Under the pieces are notes generated by a model. The model had not been told where the DNA came from and did no database searches. It saw only the letters and a program-made list of their open reading frames with translations. A stretch of DNA of 64,000 nt from Nymphaea colorata (lineage: Eukaryota > Streptophyta > Magnoliopsida > Nymphaeales > Nymphaeaceae): contig NC_045138.2 in NCBI RefSeq assembly GCF_008831285.2, positions 17,517,934 to 17,581,933 of the forward strand. Direction: 5' to 3'. A program made the position numbers and the translations under genes. Positions 43,971 through 55,666 of this stretch are shown piece after piece; within the stretch, counting starts at the first letter, position 1; each line of letters begins with the position of its first letter.

Positions 43971-46900
43971 ATGGGTATGGCACTTGTAGTGAGGACTACC
44001 ATTAGTTTTCTGCCTTCCAAGCACAGGATCTGTCCATCTCTGGCTACAACCACCACCAAGAGGTTTATAGCAGTTTCCATCTCTTCCCCAACAATGGCCT
44101 CCTTGAAGGCCTCTCCTGTTCCTGCCCTGAGCCTTTCAGAGACCTTCTCTAGGTTGAAGAAACAGGGAAAGGTGGGTCTTTTTTCCCTTTTCTCATTTGG
44201 GTTTTTTCTCCTTATTTGGTTTCTGCAAGTTAACTTCTTGTTGCTTGATTCAATTGCGCTTACTCATTTCGAGGTTGTTGACTTCTCTATTTTCTTAGGC
44301 CCCTATGACATGATTAACAATCCTGCCCTTTAGTTGCTGGAGTTTTAGTTCTCCCACGTAATTAGTTGTACATTTTGGTCGTGTTATTATTTTAAGTTCC
44401 AATTTTTTTCTCTCTGGGTTTCTGGTATCTCCTTTGAGTTCCATGCATTCGTTGCCTTGTTCTTTAGTTTCTGCGCATTTGTGTACACCATGCTTTGTCT
44501 CTTGTCCTTTTCCAGCCAATTTAGATCCATCAATTGTTAATTTGTTTTGTTTCATAGTTCTAGTTGCTTCCTATGAGGATTCCCCACTAATTTCCCTTTT
44601 TCGACTCTTTAGTTGGCATGTGGATTTGAGCATTTGCTTGACATGTTCCAGTTTCTACTTGTCTGTGAGATGACTATGTGGATTTGGACGTTTGATTTAG
44701 TGATATTTTGGACCCTGCATATGCTTTCTAGTTCAATGTGCAAAACAAACTTGTGGTTCGATTGCTCCTTTAGTTGTTGAATAAAATTCATGCAAGACAT
44801 TGTAGTGATTGCTCGGATAAGGCTTAGTCTGTGTGCTAGGAGGAAGCAATATACATAAATTTGAGTTGTAGCAGTACCAAGTCCAACTATTGCCAAGGAG
44901 AACTGAGTATAGGGTGTATAACGTCATGGTTATTTACTCAATGAATGCATTGATTCAAGGTTGTAAGCAGTAAAAGTTTCCATTTTGTACATATTAATTA
45001 TGTTTACAAGCCAAGCCGATGCATGCTGAGCCAAACTCGATTCCTTGGATTTGGCTTTTATTTGGCAAACCTATTTGATGAGTTTGATTGAGCTGTTAGA
45101 GTCCTGACACATGGGATGAGCTGGGTAACATGCTGCCCTCCCAATTCAGGACGCTATTTGTATGTCTTGCATTTTATCCTGTCACTATTTGAGTTGGCTT
45201 CCTAATATATTCTGATATGCATTTTTTTTTTCTTGATGTGGCTTTCCATATGATGGAGAAGTTTTGCTTTGCGTGGAGAATAACAGCAAATACACCACTT
45301 GGCCCACTTCTTTGAATCCTTGTTTCTCTTCCTTTTATCCTTTTTTGCTTCTATAATCCATTGAATAGGATCTTTTAGAAAAAAAATTCTTGTTAGTTGA
45401 TGGATATTAACTTTTTAAAATGATGTTGGGTATCTTGTGGGATTATGTTGGGAGCATCTACGTGCCATTCACTCTGTTACTGGATACTTAAGCTTGGTAG
45501 CTGTTTACAACCTTCCTAAAATTTATCCTCACCATGCACAGGTAGCCTTTATACCTTATATTACTGCAGGAGATCCTGATCTTTCAACAACTGCAGAAGC
45601 ATTGAAAGTTCTTGATTCTTGTGGCTCTGACATCATTGAATTGGGAGTACCATTTTCTGACCCTTTGGCTGATGGACCAGTTATTCAGGTTTGGGAATTG
45701 TTCAATTTCTTTGTTATTTGTTCTCATTTTATGCTTCTTCAGAGGGTCATAAGTTGGTGTTGCATGTGTTATCAGGCAGCTGCTACACGTGCTCTGGCAA
45801 AAGGTGCAAATTTTGATGCAATTGTTGCTATGCTAAGAGAGGTACTGTATTTAAAGTGCCATTAACACTTTGTGATGCATTTGCATTTGGATGGTAAAGC
45901 AATGCACATATATGATCTGCTCTGATGTCTATACAGTCTGCCCTATTTATTAAAGCAAGGATTGTGCCATTTTTTCCCCTAAATTGAGACAATAGCATTC
46001 ACTTCTCTTGAACTCTCAGAACGTTCAAACTTCTGTAATTTGTATACTTCAAAACTTGTTGCTGTTTTATTATCTGATAGTGTCTCTTTCATCTTGTATC
46101 TGATATATTTGATCAACATGGCTGCTTCTGACTCTTCAATACTCTGTCCTATATACCAAGATAAACTTCATGAGAATGATATAGAACTAGTGCTAATCTA
46201 TCTTGTTGAAATTTGCTGAGCAGGTCATCCCTCAAATATCTTGTCCAGTTGCTTTGTTTACTTATTACAATCCTATCCTGAGACGTGGAGTTGAGAAATT
46301 CATGGATATCCTACACGATGCAAGTGTCAAGGGTAATATATTCTCAGCTTAAGAATATTTAGTTCCTTGCTTTTTCTCCAAAAGGATGGTATACTGCAGT
46401 CTTCTTCCGAAACTATTCTCTGTTGAGTGAGTTGCACTTTGGACTCAAGTGCTAAGACATCTCCTCTCTTCAAATGAAATTTATGGGAGAAAATCATAGC
46501 TGTTCCTGTGCATGTGCTTTTTCAACATTCTCCTGCTTGGTTGTCCCTATATGGCATTAAAATCAATATCAAACTGATTTCAATATTTGTCCACAGATGT
46601 TTGCTGATTTTTTTATGATGAATCTGGTGTGCGGATGCACAAAAAAGAAAAGCTCATTTATGTGGACCAGTTTCCTGTGTCATTATGGTGACCGAATGTC
46701 ATAGGATTCTTTCTTTGGAGTACTTGAGAAATTACCATTCCCTGGTTAGTTTAGAGTATGTGCTTAATTTAGCATTTTGACCTGATGGTTTGTGTTTCAT
46801 CTTTTATCCTGTTGAGTTTAGAACAGAAAATTTTACCTTAGTCACAAAAGATGTTCCTTTCCTTGTAAAAGGATGGCTTTCTTTCCTTTCTCTGGCATAA

Positions 46901-49145
46901 AAATCAGTGTCCTCATCAGTCATGGCTGGCTTTAAGTCCTTTTTACTGTGGAAGCGATTGTACTACAGTACTCAATTCCTGCTTTTATTCTTCTGTATTC
47001 TTTGCATCATTATGCTTCTTTCAATTCTACTTTATTATCCATCTCAAAACATGGATTGCTTGTCCATGTTTCTGATCTATCTGAATTTGGTGAATTTGTA
47101 GGCTTGGTTGTTCCGGATGTTCCTCTAGAAGAGACCGAAATTTTGAGAAAAGAAGCCACCAAAAAGGATATTGAATTGGCAAGTATTTATTCTTTGACAG
47201 CTTTTTCACTCAGATGGTCGTACCTTGTACTTCCTCCACATAACTATTGTATTGTGGAATGAAGCACTGGTGGAACCATAGGGTTGTTTCACCAATGTCA
47301 CACATCCCAGAAAGTTGGATCCATGGTAAATGATTTTCAGACTAAATGTCTGATTGATGTGTCTTCCAGATTGATACTCGTGTTGTAAAATCTGGTCTGG
47401 AAACAGAAAATTTACCTTTTCATGTAAGCTATTAATAACAAGGATGCATGTCTAGGAGCAAAAAATGCATAAATGCAAGTGGTCAGATGGCATGTTCTGG
47501 TAAATCTGAAAGCGACATACAAATATGACAGAAATTATTGTCATTTTGTTTGTGATTGAACTATCCAGGTCGAATTTGGGAAGCAACTAACAGAATGAAC
47601 AAATAAGTGATTGAAAAGTTGTCTTTGGTAAAATATTGTAGTGTTGAATCATAAGTGAAACAAAGAGGTTGGAAGATTTTTGAGCAAATGTAGGATTAAA
47701 TTCATGAATGGCGTCAGACTAGTGTTCCGTGAATAACGTCAAATGCGTATGTCCCAGAATATATACTTTCTAGCTTTTGTATTTTGTGAACCTTTTTGTC
47801 TTTCATTTTTTAGGATTGTTTTTTAGCATCTCGCCTTAGTCGAGTAATCATGATACTTGAATTTTGCATGTGCTTTGAGTTGTTTTCTTTTCAGAGCAAT
47901 GTTGGTTCAATATGGTGTCAATAAGCTAGTAGATGTAATGCTGCAGATGCATCTTCTAGTGCAAGATACTAGACTATCTGCTCTTTTTTCTAGTTTTGAG
48001 TAATTTTTTCATTTTTCTAATGGCACTTGTTATTTTCTTTAATTTTGTTAGCTTGTCAAAGACAAGTTGTAGAATCACATTGACAAAGGTTGGTGACTGA
48101 CATATCACAAGCTGTTCTTGCTAATTCTTGCTTAACTTTTTCAAGGTTCTATTGACGACGCCTACTACACCAACGCATCGAATGAAAGCCATAGCTGATG
48201 CTTCACAAGGATTCCTCTACCTTGTAAGTTTTTCTCTCTTTTCCAGTTCAAAGTTTTTAGTTATAATTGAGGCTATTTGTTTTCATGGTAATGTAAATTT
48301 CTCAATCCACTTGAGATTCTTAGTTTCTCTTATCTGGAAGGCTAAAATGTTCGAACGCTAGTTGGAAATGGCTTGACATGGATGCCAATGGAAATCCCAC
48401 ACCCATTTCAAATGAATGTCCTATTAGATTGGGCATGCCGTCTAATGAATGTTATTATGGATGGTAATCTATCAACTAATTTGCAAGGATCTTGGATGTT
48501 ATCATGCAGGTGAGTTCAACAGGTGTCACTGGTGCTCGTGCTTCAGTGAGTGAGTCTGTTCAGACTCTTCTTCGTGATATAAAGGAGGTATTTTCTTCTT
48601 TTCCCTCATTGAATTTCATGTTCAATTTTGTTGTTACTCCAAGTAGATGGTAACAAAACATCCTCATTATTAATTTTGTTGCTCCTTACTCTAAGATGGA
48701 TTCACTGCACAGTGCGCATTCTCTTTGTTATTTGACAAAACATTCTATGCACCGAAAGTCCTAATTTCTATAACAACCGACAGCATGTCAATTTCAATTC
48801 CAAAGTGATCAAATTGAACCGGTTTTCTACATATCTTTCAGGTGACGGATAAACCTGTGGCTGTTGGTTTTGGTATATCAAAACCAGAGCATGTATCCCA
48901 GGTTAGTTCTGTCTCTCTCCCCCCCCAAACACACACACACCATCCAACTGTTAGAACTTGAATATTCTTGCAGTAAATGTCAATCACTACTAAATGTTTT
49001 CTTATTGCAGATAGCTGAATGGGGTTCTGATGGCGTTATTGTTGGAAGTGCTATGGTGAAAGTGTTGGCTGAGGCAAAGTCTCCTGATGAAGGACTCAAG
49101 AATCTCGAGACTTTCACCAAGTCCTTAAAGGATGCCCTTCCATAA
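43971..49145 (+). CDS. TSA1: Tryptophan synthase alpha subunit, plastid-targeted, nine exons
   Basis: The enzyme cleaves indole-3-glycerol phosphate to indole and glyceraldehyde-3-phosphate, the penultimate step of tryptophan synthesis, in complex with TSB in the chloroplast. Exons are 43971-44171, 45542-45688, 45776-45841, 46224-46332, 47102-47178, 48146-48223, 48510-48587, 48842-48901 and 49011-49145, giving 316 residues. Residues 1 to about 50 are rich in Ser, Thr and basic residues (transit peptide). The TIM barrel follows with [13 protein letters not shown], catalytic Glu in [19 protein letters not shown] (with the partner Asp), [37 protein letters not shown] and [11 protein letters not shown]. 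All exons join in frame. Intron 5 has a GC donor (TTG|GCAAGT at 47179). A second Met lies two codons in. Exons are AT-rich. Confidence 0.95.
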
Positions 49146-49319
49146 TGCAATTTTGTAATGTCCTAGCAATTTGATCAGGTCGATCATGAATGTCATGTCT
49201 CCAGCATTTATGCAATTGTGAACTTTGGACAGGTAGAATTAGTATGGACGAGCTGAAAGAGATGGTTCCAATTATCATAACATGCATATTGCTAACATAA
49301 TAGTTCTGCTTTGACAACG
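49146..49319. other. TSA1 3' region
   Basis: Directly after the TAA stop there is T-rich sequence without a gene, likely the TSA1 3' UTR. It runs into the truncated PPR copy, which lies tail-to-tail on the minus strand. Confidence 0.5.
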
Positions 49320-49650
49320 AATCAGCAATATGGACAACATCGATGATGCTATTCCAAGTGAATAGATTGGGATGCTCAATTTACCTGAAAATTTCGTTGA
49401 CATGGCACAAATCAGGCAATGCAGGTGAGTAGGTAGAAGTTTGCTGGCTGGCCACAAAACCTTCGGTAATGATGACCGCAATGATCAAGTGAGCGTGTAA
49501 CTGGCAGAAATGTTCAATACAGTAGCAGATCTTCCGATCAGCGGAAGTACGGATGGATTTTTGTAAGCTGACTGGTGTAACGAAGAATGCACACGATTCT
49601 ACGCAAGGCTTCTGATGGAGCATGAAAAAGAAGCAGGGAGTTAGTGACAC
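49320..49650 (-). pseudogene. Truncated PPR gene copy (5' fragment)
   Basis: Reading on the minus strand from 49650 (MSLTPCFFFMLHQKPCVES), the sequence follows the N-terminus of the intact PPR gene at 53591. Shared parts are FFMLxxKxCxE, then HFCQLHxHLIxxxIIxxGFxAS, SPALPDLxHxxxxFR and IExPNLFxWNxxI. A TAA replaces the Gln codon after FR at about 49381. Similarity ends near 49320, before any complete PPR motif. The rest of the gene is absent. It is a decayed duplicate, not a gene. Confidence 0.85.
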
Positions 49651-51250
49651 GGAAGAAACAAGCTACGGCCAGGCCGTGCATTTATTTCCATGGAGAGAGT
49701 CTCGCCGTTTGATTCCATCTAATTGATAAACTGGTTATGTAATTAGTCAATTAGACGGAACCAATTAGATAGATTCCTCTTCAGCTACTGGTAAAAGGAG
49801 TTGAGCCTTCTTATTGATCAATTGATCGATCTTTGTAGTAGGAGTAGATGGAATCGAGAGATCAGACAAGAGGTCCCAAGAAAGAACCTCAGTGATCTTC
49901 CCTACGACATGGGAGAACATAATACGCCTTAAGTGATTTAGCACGACAAGAATGTGATAGAGGACAAGCCTTTGAGAGTTTCAATAAAATATGCGCAACA
50001 AAACTTGCATGGAGTATGATGGAGTAGCAAACAAGCTGAAGACGGGGGTGTCCGAACGAAATAGTTAGTCCTTGTGTTTGATGAAAGCACACAGGAGCTG
50101 AACAAGTATTCCAAGCTTTGTCAGGCTTGAGTCGTTCATCTTGCCATTAAAGCAACAGAAGCTGCAAGATCTATGATTTCCTGTTCTTGGGGCGCCACCT
50201 GTTCCTGGTGTTCAAAGAATGCAAATTGCTACATTTGGGTTAACGATGGGACAGACACTCCACTTAACGGAATTGTTGCTTCACCTTAATTTCGTTGGTG
50301 TTCCTCTTCCTCAAGAAACTTTGGTGACGCTGATTGTGAAGCATTGGTTTTCAAAAATGGCCAACTGCCAAACTCGATTCTCAGGAGTAAAGTATTATGT
50401 CCGGTATAGAGAGGCTCCGTCTCACAGGTCACTACGGTTCCAGATGGAAGTAATTAGATTGGGGGCTTGGAGAGATCTAAGCAGGGGCATGAACAGTTCA
50501 GATTCAGTTTAGTCCCAGACTTTAGCAAATTGAACATACTTTTGAGTAATCGAATTTAGATTCAAACTCAAATTTGAGCACTTATTTATAAACAGAATTG
50601 TGCTTCAAAGGCATACCATTTGACAATTATATGTAAATAAGTAGGACCTATTTATTGAACCCGAATGGAGATCAAATTCAAATTTGAATTTGCCTATGAA
50701 ACTCTATGACAAATCTCAAAGTTAACATGTGTTTCCTTTCATCTCAAAGAATGGCATACATTTTTAGAAACAGACCTTCACATCAGGTCCTAATGGTAAT
50801 ATGAATTTTCTATCACCATTAGATTTATTTAGGTAAAGAAATTATCTGTCATCTCTTCTCATGTGCATGTAGGAGCTTCTTTATTCTTTGCCCTTTTTTC
50901 GGAGCAGGCTGGTGGGTAGATGTGCCTTCAGATTTGATCGTTGGGAACGATGGCTCGATAGTGGAGATTTATCTGCCCATTCCTCCATGAGCCATAAACC
51001 TATGTTCTGAAGTGGTCTTATGTTTATAAAAAGTGAAAACATTGTCAGAAGTACAATGATATTTTGATTTTTACCTTGACAGCAAGGAGCATGTATTCTC
51101 ATTTTGAAGAAAATATCATGATTTCGTTGCAAATATTATTTACATTTATCTCTTGACAAATGGACCTCACCAACAAATATCAAGCGATTTACATTATAAA
51201 AGATTATAAATGGTTCCTTTTTCCTTGTTGAGACGAAACTTTTGAACATG
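49651..51250. other. Intergenic DNA between the duplicated blocks
   Basis: The first part (49651-49700) still resembles the 5' flank of the intact PPR gene (GACACGGAAGA, GCATTTATTT). No gene was recognised in the rest. Open frames at 49889-50092 and 50219-50512 have no domain. Words such as AAATTCAAATTTGAATTT at about 50671 are generic degenerate repeats. Confidence 0.45.
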
Positions 51251-51257
51251 AAAGCAA

Positions 51258-51520
51258 TGGCCAATGGAAATCACACACCCATTTCAAATGAATTTCCTAC
51301 CGGATTAGGCATAACGACCAACTGAATATTACTATGTTGGGAATCTCTCAACTAAGTTGTAAGGATTTTGGATTTGATCATGCAGGTGAACATGACAGGC
51401 ATCGCTGGTGCTCGTGCTGCTGTATGACTGTTCGAACTCTTCTTCATGACATAGAGGAAGTAACTTCTCCTTTCCTCACTGAAATTCACCGTCAATTTCA
51501 TTGTTACTTTTTCACCAAGC
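51258..51520 (+). pseudogene. TSA1 exon-7 fragment (duplicate)
   Basis: This is colinear with 48366-48655 of TSA1: the end of intron 6 (CCAATGGAAATC.CACACCCATTTCAAATGAAT), an acceptor ATGCAG, a copy of exon 7 (51386-51459) and the start of intron 7. The exon copy begins VNMTGIAGARAAV and then meets TGA, because four bases are missing relative to the 78-base parent exon. Splice signals are still readable. No other TSA1 exon follows. The fragment lies immediately before the tail of the intact PPR gene. Confidence 0.88.
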
Positions 51521-51605
51521 AGTGACTCGTGAGGGCCTTGACGAAACACAGGGATATAGACGAATTTTGCTGGTTTGACTTTCAGAATCAAGTAACTTGC
51601 ATAAC

Positions 51606-53591
51606 TCAAGCAAGTTTTAGGTATAAAACATTGACATCTGTTGGGAAGCACATTTGCTTATCAATCATTTCAAGCAAGGAATGTATCTCTTCAAGCTGAG
51701 AGTGTGAATCATCCCCAGCTAGAAATTCATGGACTATGCCATCCACATCTATTGAGCTACACCCTGGTGCTTTTCTTTTCCCTTTTGTTTTCTGTTCTTT
51801 CCTTAACCTTCGAACACCATCCCATTTGGCAGCTTCTGCATAAATATTTGATAATAGAACATGGATCCCACAATCAGTAGGGTCCAACTCCAGCAGTCTC
51901 TCCGCAGCAATCTCACCCAGTTCAACATTATTGTGAACTCTACATGCACTGAGCAAAGCCCCCCATATCACTGGATTTGGTTCAAATGGCATCTCGGATA
52001 TTAGCTGATGCGCTTCTGTCAGTCGCCCTGCCCGACCAAAGATGTCCACCATGCATCCATAGTGTTCAATTTCTGGTCGGATTTCGTACATTTTCTCCAT
52101 CATATAAAAAAGTCGACGACCTTCACTGGTCAGGCCTGCATGGGCACATGCACTTAAAAGTCCAAGAAACGTAACTCCATCTGGTTTTACATCTAATTGC
52201 TGCATACAGGAGAAGAGGTGCAAGGCATCTTGTCCGCGACCGTGCATAGCAAGCCCACATATCATAGATGTCCATGTTAACAGACCCCTTTTATGAACCT
52301 TACTGAAAATCTGCAGAGCTCTGTCAACACTACCACATTTTGAGTACATGTCAATGATAGCGCAGTCTAAGAAACCATCCAAATTCAAGCTGTTCTTCTC
52401 TATGAAGGAATGAACCCACATGCCCATTCCTAGAGCTCCGAGGCCAGCACATGAGGATAGCACCGGAAGCATGGTTACACTGTTGGGTTTTACACCAGAC
52501 AACCCCATGTCATTAAACAGTGCTAAGGCCTGCTTGTGTCGTCCAGCTCCAGCAAGCCCAGCTATTAATGTGTTCCATGATATAATATCCTTCTTCACCA
52601 TCTTACCGAACAAATCACAGGCCATATCTGTGGCACCGCTTTTGACACATTGGTGAATCATGGAATTCCAAGCTACTACATCTTTATGTGGCATCTCATA
52701 AAAAACTTGGAAAGAAGATTCCAGATCTTCGCAATCAGCATACACACCCGACAATTCAATGGCAACAAAAGCATCTGTTTCAAACCCCCTTTTTCTTATA
52801 GAACCATGTAGCTTCCTAACCACACTCAATTCCTTCAGCTGACAGCAGGCTGGAAGAATTGTCGCCATCGTCACTGCATCAGGCACAACACCAGCTGTCT
52901 CCATATCGGAGAAAAGTTCCAAAGCCTCCATATACTGGTTCTCGCAGACATACCCACGAATCATCGAAGTCCACATAACAATTCCTCGTTGAGGAATTTC
53001 ATCAAACAATCGGCGTGCACAGTCGACAATGCCACATCCAACATAAAAACCGATAATTCCACAGGCCACGAACTCGCTCGACCCAAATCCCATTTTCACA
53101 ACATTGCAGTGAGCTTGTTCCCCATCTGATCTGGCAATACAAGCCCTGATAAGAAACAAGAAGGTGTGGCTGTCAGGAGAGATGCCGGCGACGCGCATCT
53201 CTCTATAGAGAGAAAAGGGCCAGGTAGGCTCAGACCGGGCAACATTGATCATGGTATTCCAACTGAAGAGATTGGGACGCTCAATTTGCCTGAAAACTTT
53301 GTGGGCATGGTGCAAATCAGGCAATGCAGGTGAAGCAAGGAGCTTGCTGGCCAGAAAACCGTCGGCAATGATGCCTGTCACGATCAAGTGACAGTGTAAC
53401 TGGCAAAAATGATCAGCAGTGACAATTCTTCCGATCAACGGAATTACACATTGAGTTCGGTAATCTATAGAAATGAAATGGTTGGTGTGAACGAATGATG
53501 CACGAACTCTGCGCAGAAGACGAAACAATTCTATGCAATGCTTCGGACGGAGCATGAAAAATAAGAGGGGAGGTGGTGACACGGAAGACAA
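51606..53591 (-). CDS. Pentatricopeptide repeat protein, PLS class with E/E+ extension
   Basis: A single-exon 661-residue protein, as usual for this family. PLS-PPR proteins bind organellar RNA one base per motif; E-type members usually act in C-to-U editing in plastids or mitochondria. Repeats run from about residue 110 (NLFSWNTMIN) through GIVMWTSMIRGY, DVVAWNSMIH, DIISWNTLIAG, GLLTWTSMICGLAMHG and VTFLGLLSACAHAG. The terminal E block is VIWGALLSACRVHNNVELGE and LLELDPTDCGIHVLLSNIYA, followed by E+ (KAPGCSSIDVDGIVHEFLAG). There is no DYW deaminase domain, so it would need a DYW partner in trans. The N-terminus is hydrophobic and Arg-containing, plausibly an organelle presequence; ATG at 53591 is the first Met in frame. 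A broken partial copy lies at 49320-49650. Confidence 0.93.
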   Translation of the reverse strand: MSSVSPPPLLFFMLRPKHCIELFRLLRRVRASFVHTNHFISIDYRTQCVIPLIGRIVTADHFCQLHCHLIVTGIIADGFLASKLLASPALPDLHHAHKVFRQIERPNLFSWNTMINVARSEPTWPFSLYREMRVAGISPDSHTFLFLIRACIARSDGEQAHCNVVKMGFGSSEFVACGIIGFYVGCGIVDCARRLFDEIPQRGIVMWTSMIRGYVCENQYMEALELFSDMETAGVVPDAVTMATILPACCQLKELSVVRKLHGSIRKRGFETDAFVAIELSGVYADCEDLESSFQVFYEMPHKDVVAWNSMIHQCVKSGATDMACDLFGKMVKKDIISWNTLIAGLAGAGRHKQALALFNDMGLSGVKPNSVTMLPVLSSCAGLGALGMGMWVHSFIEKNSLNLDGFLDCAIIDMYSKCGSVDRALQIFSKVHKRGLLTWTSMICGLAMHGRGQDALHLFSCMQQLDVKPDGVTFLGLLSACAHAGLTSEGRRLFYMMEKMYEIRPEIEHYGCMVDIFGRAGRLTEAHQLISEMPFEPNPVIWGALLSACRVHNNVELGEIAAERLLELDPTDCGIHVLLSNIYAEAAKWDGVRRLRKEQKTKGKRKAPGCSSIDVDGIVHEFLAGDDSHSQLEEIHSLLEMIDKQMCFPTDVNVLYLKLA

Positions 53592-54500
53592 GAAGCAATG
53601 CTCTAGCTACGCATTTATTTGCAGGGTGAGATAAATCTGTGTTTGAATGGTGAGGTAAGGGTGTCAAGAGACAACTGCATTTCAGAACCAAATTCCCAAA
53701 TCTAAAGGCATGCTTGAGTGGTGAGAAAAGGTGCTGTCAACCGTCAAGAGGAACCAATGCTCAGACATGAGATGAGATGTCTCAGGCACCAATGTTCATA
53801 ATCAAGTTGCTGCGGTCGCCTATTCATAGAAGTGCTCTTCGTAATGGTTGCCAAATGAATGCCATCTTCCAGTTTGAATAGTCTTGAACTTATGAAAAAG
53901 TAATAAATTCAGCAAAGGACAGTATCAAAGATGAACACAGAAAATCTGATTAAAAACTCGAAGAGAGAAACTAGAAAAACCACAATGAGTATCTGATACT
54001 GTAGCCTTTCCCTGTACAATATGTAAACAAATATGAACACCTTTAATATAGAATTCTATGTTAAATAGCTAACTAGTACTGTAACAAGATTCGACCAACC
54101 AATGAGGCAAGTTAACAGTAGAAAAACACGAGTGAATTATTATAACCAAAACCACAAAGGTATAATGCAGGAAAACACTAATTTGCTATTAAAATGGAAA
54201 ACATATACAATTCTTAACCCTAATAACGACGGGAAAACGTTGAGCTTGTATGCAAGCTCCCTTGGAAAAAGCCTGTCGTTCGTTCGCAGGAAAGGCATAA
54301 CCTTCATCATCGGGAAAAAGAAGAACGGGCAGTAGAAAAGAAAAGAAGAGACTTGTTCCAATGAAGGATCGCTGAGAGGTAAAATGAAAAAATGTATGTA
54401 CGAGAAATTTTACCTTGTTTTAGTTCTGGTATTTTAATACAGATCCGATTCTTTTACAAATTTCAGATCTATTATCGAGTCAATTTCATTTGATCCATAT
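53592..54500. other. Intergenic region between divergent PPR and eS28 genes
   Basis: This contains the PPR promoter on the minus side and the eS28 promoter on the plus side. It is AT-rich, with no coding domain in the short open frames (54102-54335, 54140-54361). Confidence 0.5.
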
Positions 54501-55573
54501 CCGATCCGTTTCTATATAAGGACCCAATTTAGGGTTTTAGGGTTCTCCTCTTGTGGCAACAAGTGCTGTGTCGCTCCTCTGCTTCCGGCGATTTCGTCCA
54601 TCCTCGAGAGGTAATTAACCTTTACTGTTCCTGTTCCTAATCTACCTTAGATCCTCGGAGATCGATTTTCCTGATAATTGGTTACTCGTCTCTTTTCTTC
54701 TTCTTCCCGTTTTTCTGTATTTTGTTGTCTTGTAGAGGTTGTTATATCTGCTGCACTTACATTGTGTATATGTATGGGTTTGCACAAATAATGCGTTGAA
54801 AGGTAAAACTATCTTGTTGTGTCGAGATGGAATTGAGACTTGATGACATGCTCGGCTGGGTTTTGTTCGGACGCATGAGGATATTTTTATTGCTTGTGGA
54901 AGACACACGGTTAGGCTTTATGTCAGGGTCTCCAAGGGAAGGCTCGGTTGGCCTATTATTGGGGAGACCCTTGACTACATCTTCCATGGCTACACCTCCA
55001 CGCCTGAGGATTTCATGGTGAAACGACGTGCCCTCTAGGCATATCATCATCGTGATCAGTGTTGTCGTTGTTAGTGACTGTAATTGTTATGTGGCACCAT
55101 AACCGTGCTATATGTTGGTTGAATTTGGTTGAGAATTTTGAGGGCAAGGATTTTGTTCATTTCAATGTTTCTGTATGGAGTCTTTCCCCTACTCTCTATT
55201 CCGTGGTTGCGTTATTCTTTTCAGCATCCCTTTTCCGTTTTTTTTTTTGGTACCGGAAAAAGTTTGTCAGGTTTCATGGTGGAAAAAGGACGAACTCGTT
55301 TATCCCTCAAATTGTATATCATAAGTGTCGGCAATGTTTTTTGAATTTTCTTTGTTCCTTTTTTCTGTTTCCACTTCTGTGCAGTCAGTCTTATTATGTT
55401 CACAACGCCTTATCATCCTCAATTCTACTATGATAGAAACCTGAGAAATTTGTAGTAGTTTTGTATCTTCAAGATTGCAGTTTCGAGTATTAGATCTGAC
55501 CTGTTTTTTCTGTCCTTGATTGCCTGCTGGTTGGTGCAGTAGCATGTTATGCCTCTCATCTCCTTTCCCTCTC

Positions 55574-55666
<93 letters not shown>

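Noticed and set aside
49275..49481. 68-codon minus-strand open frame after TSA1
   Set aside because: Out of frame with the PPR-derived reading; it overlaps the truncated PPR pseudogene and is a shadow.
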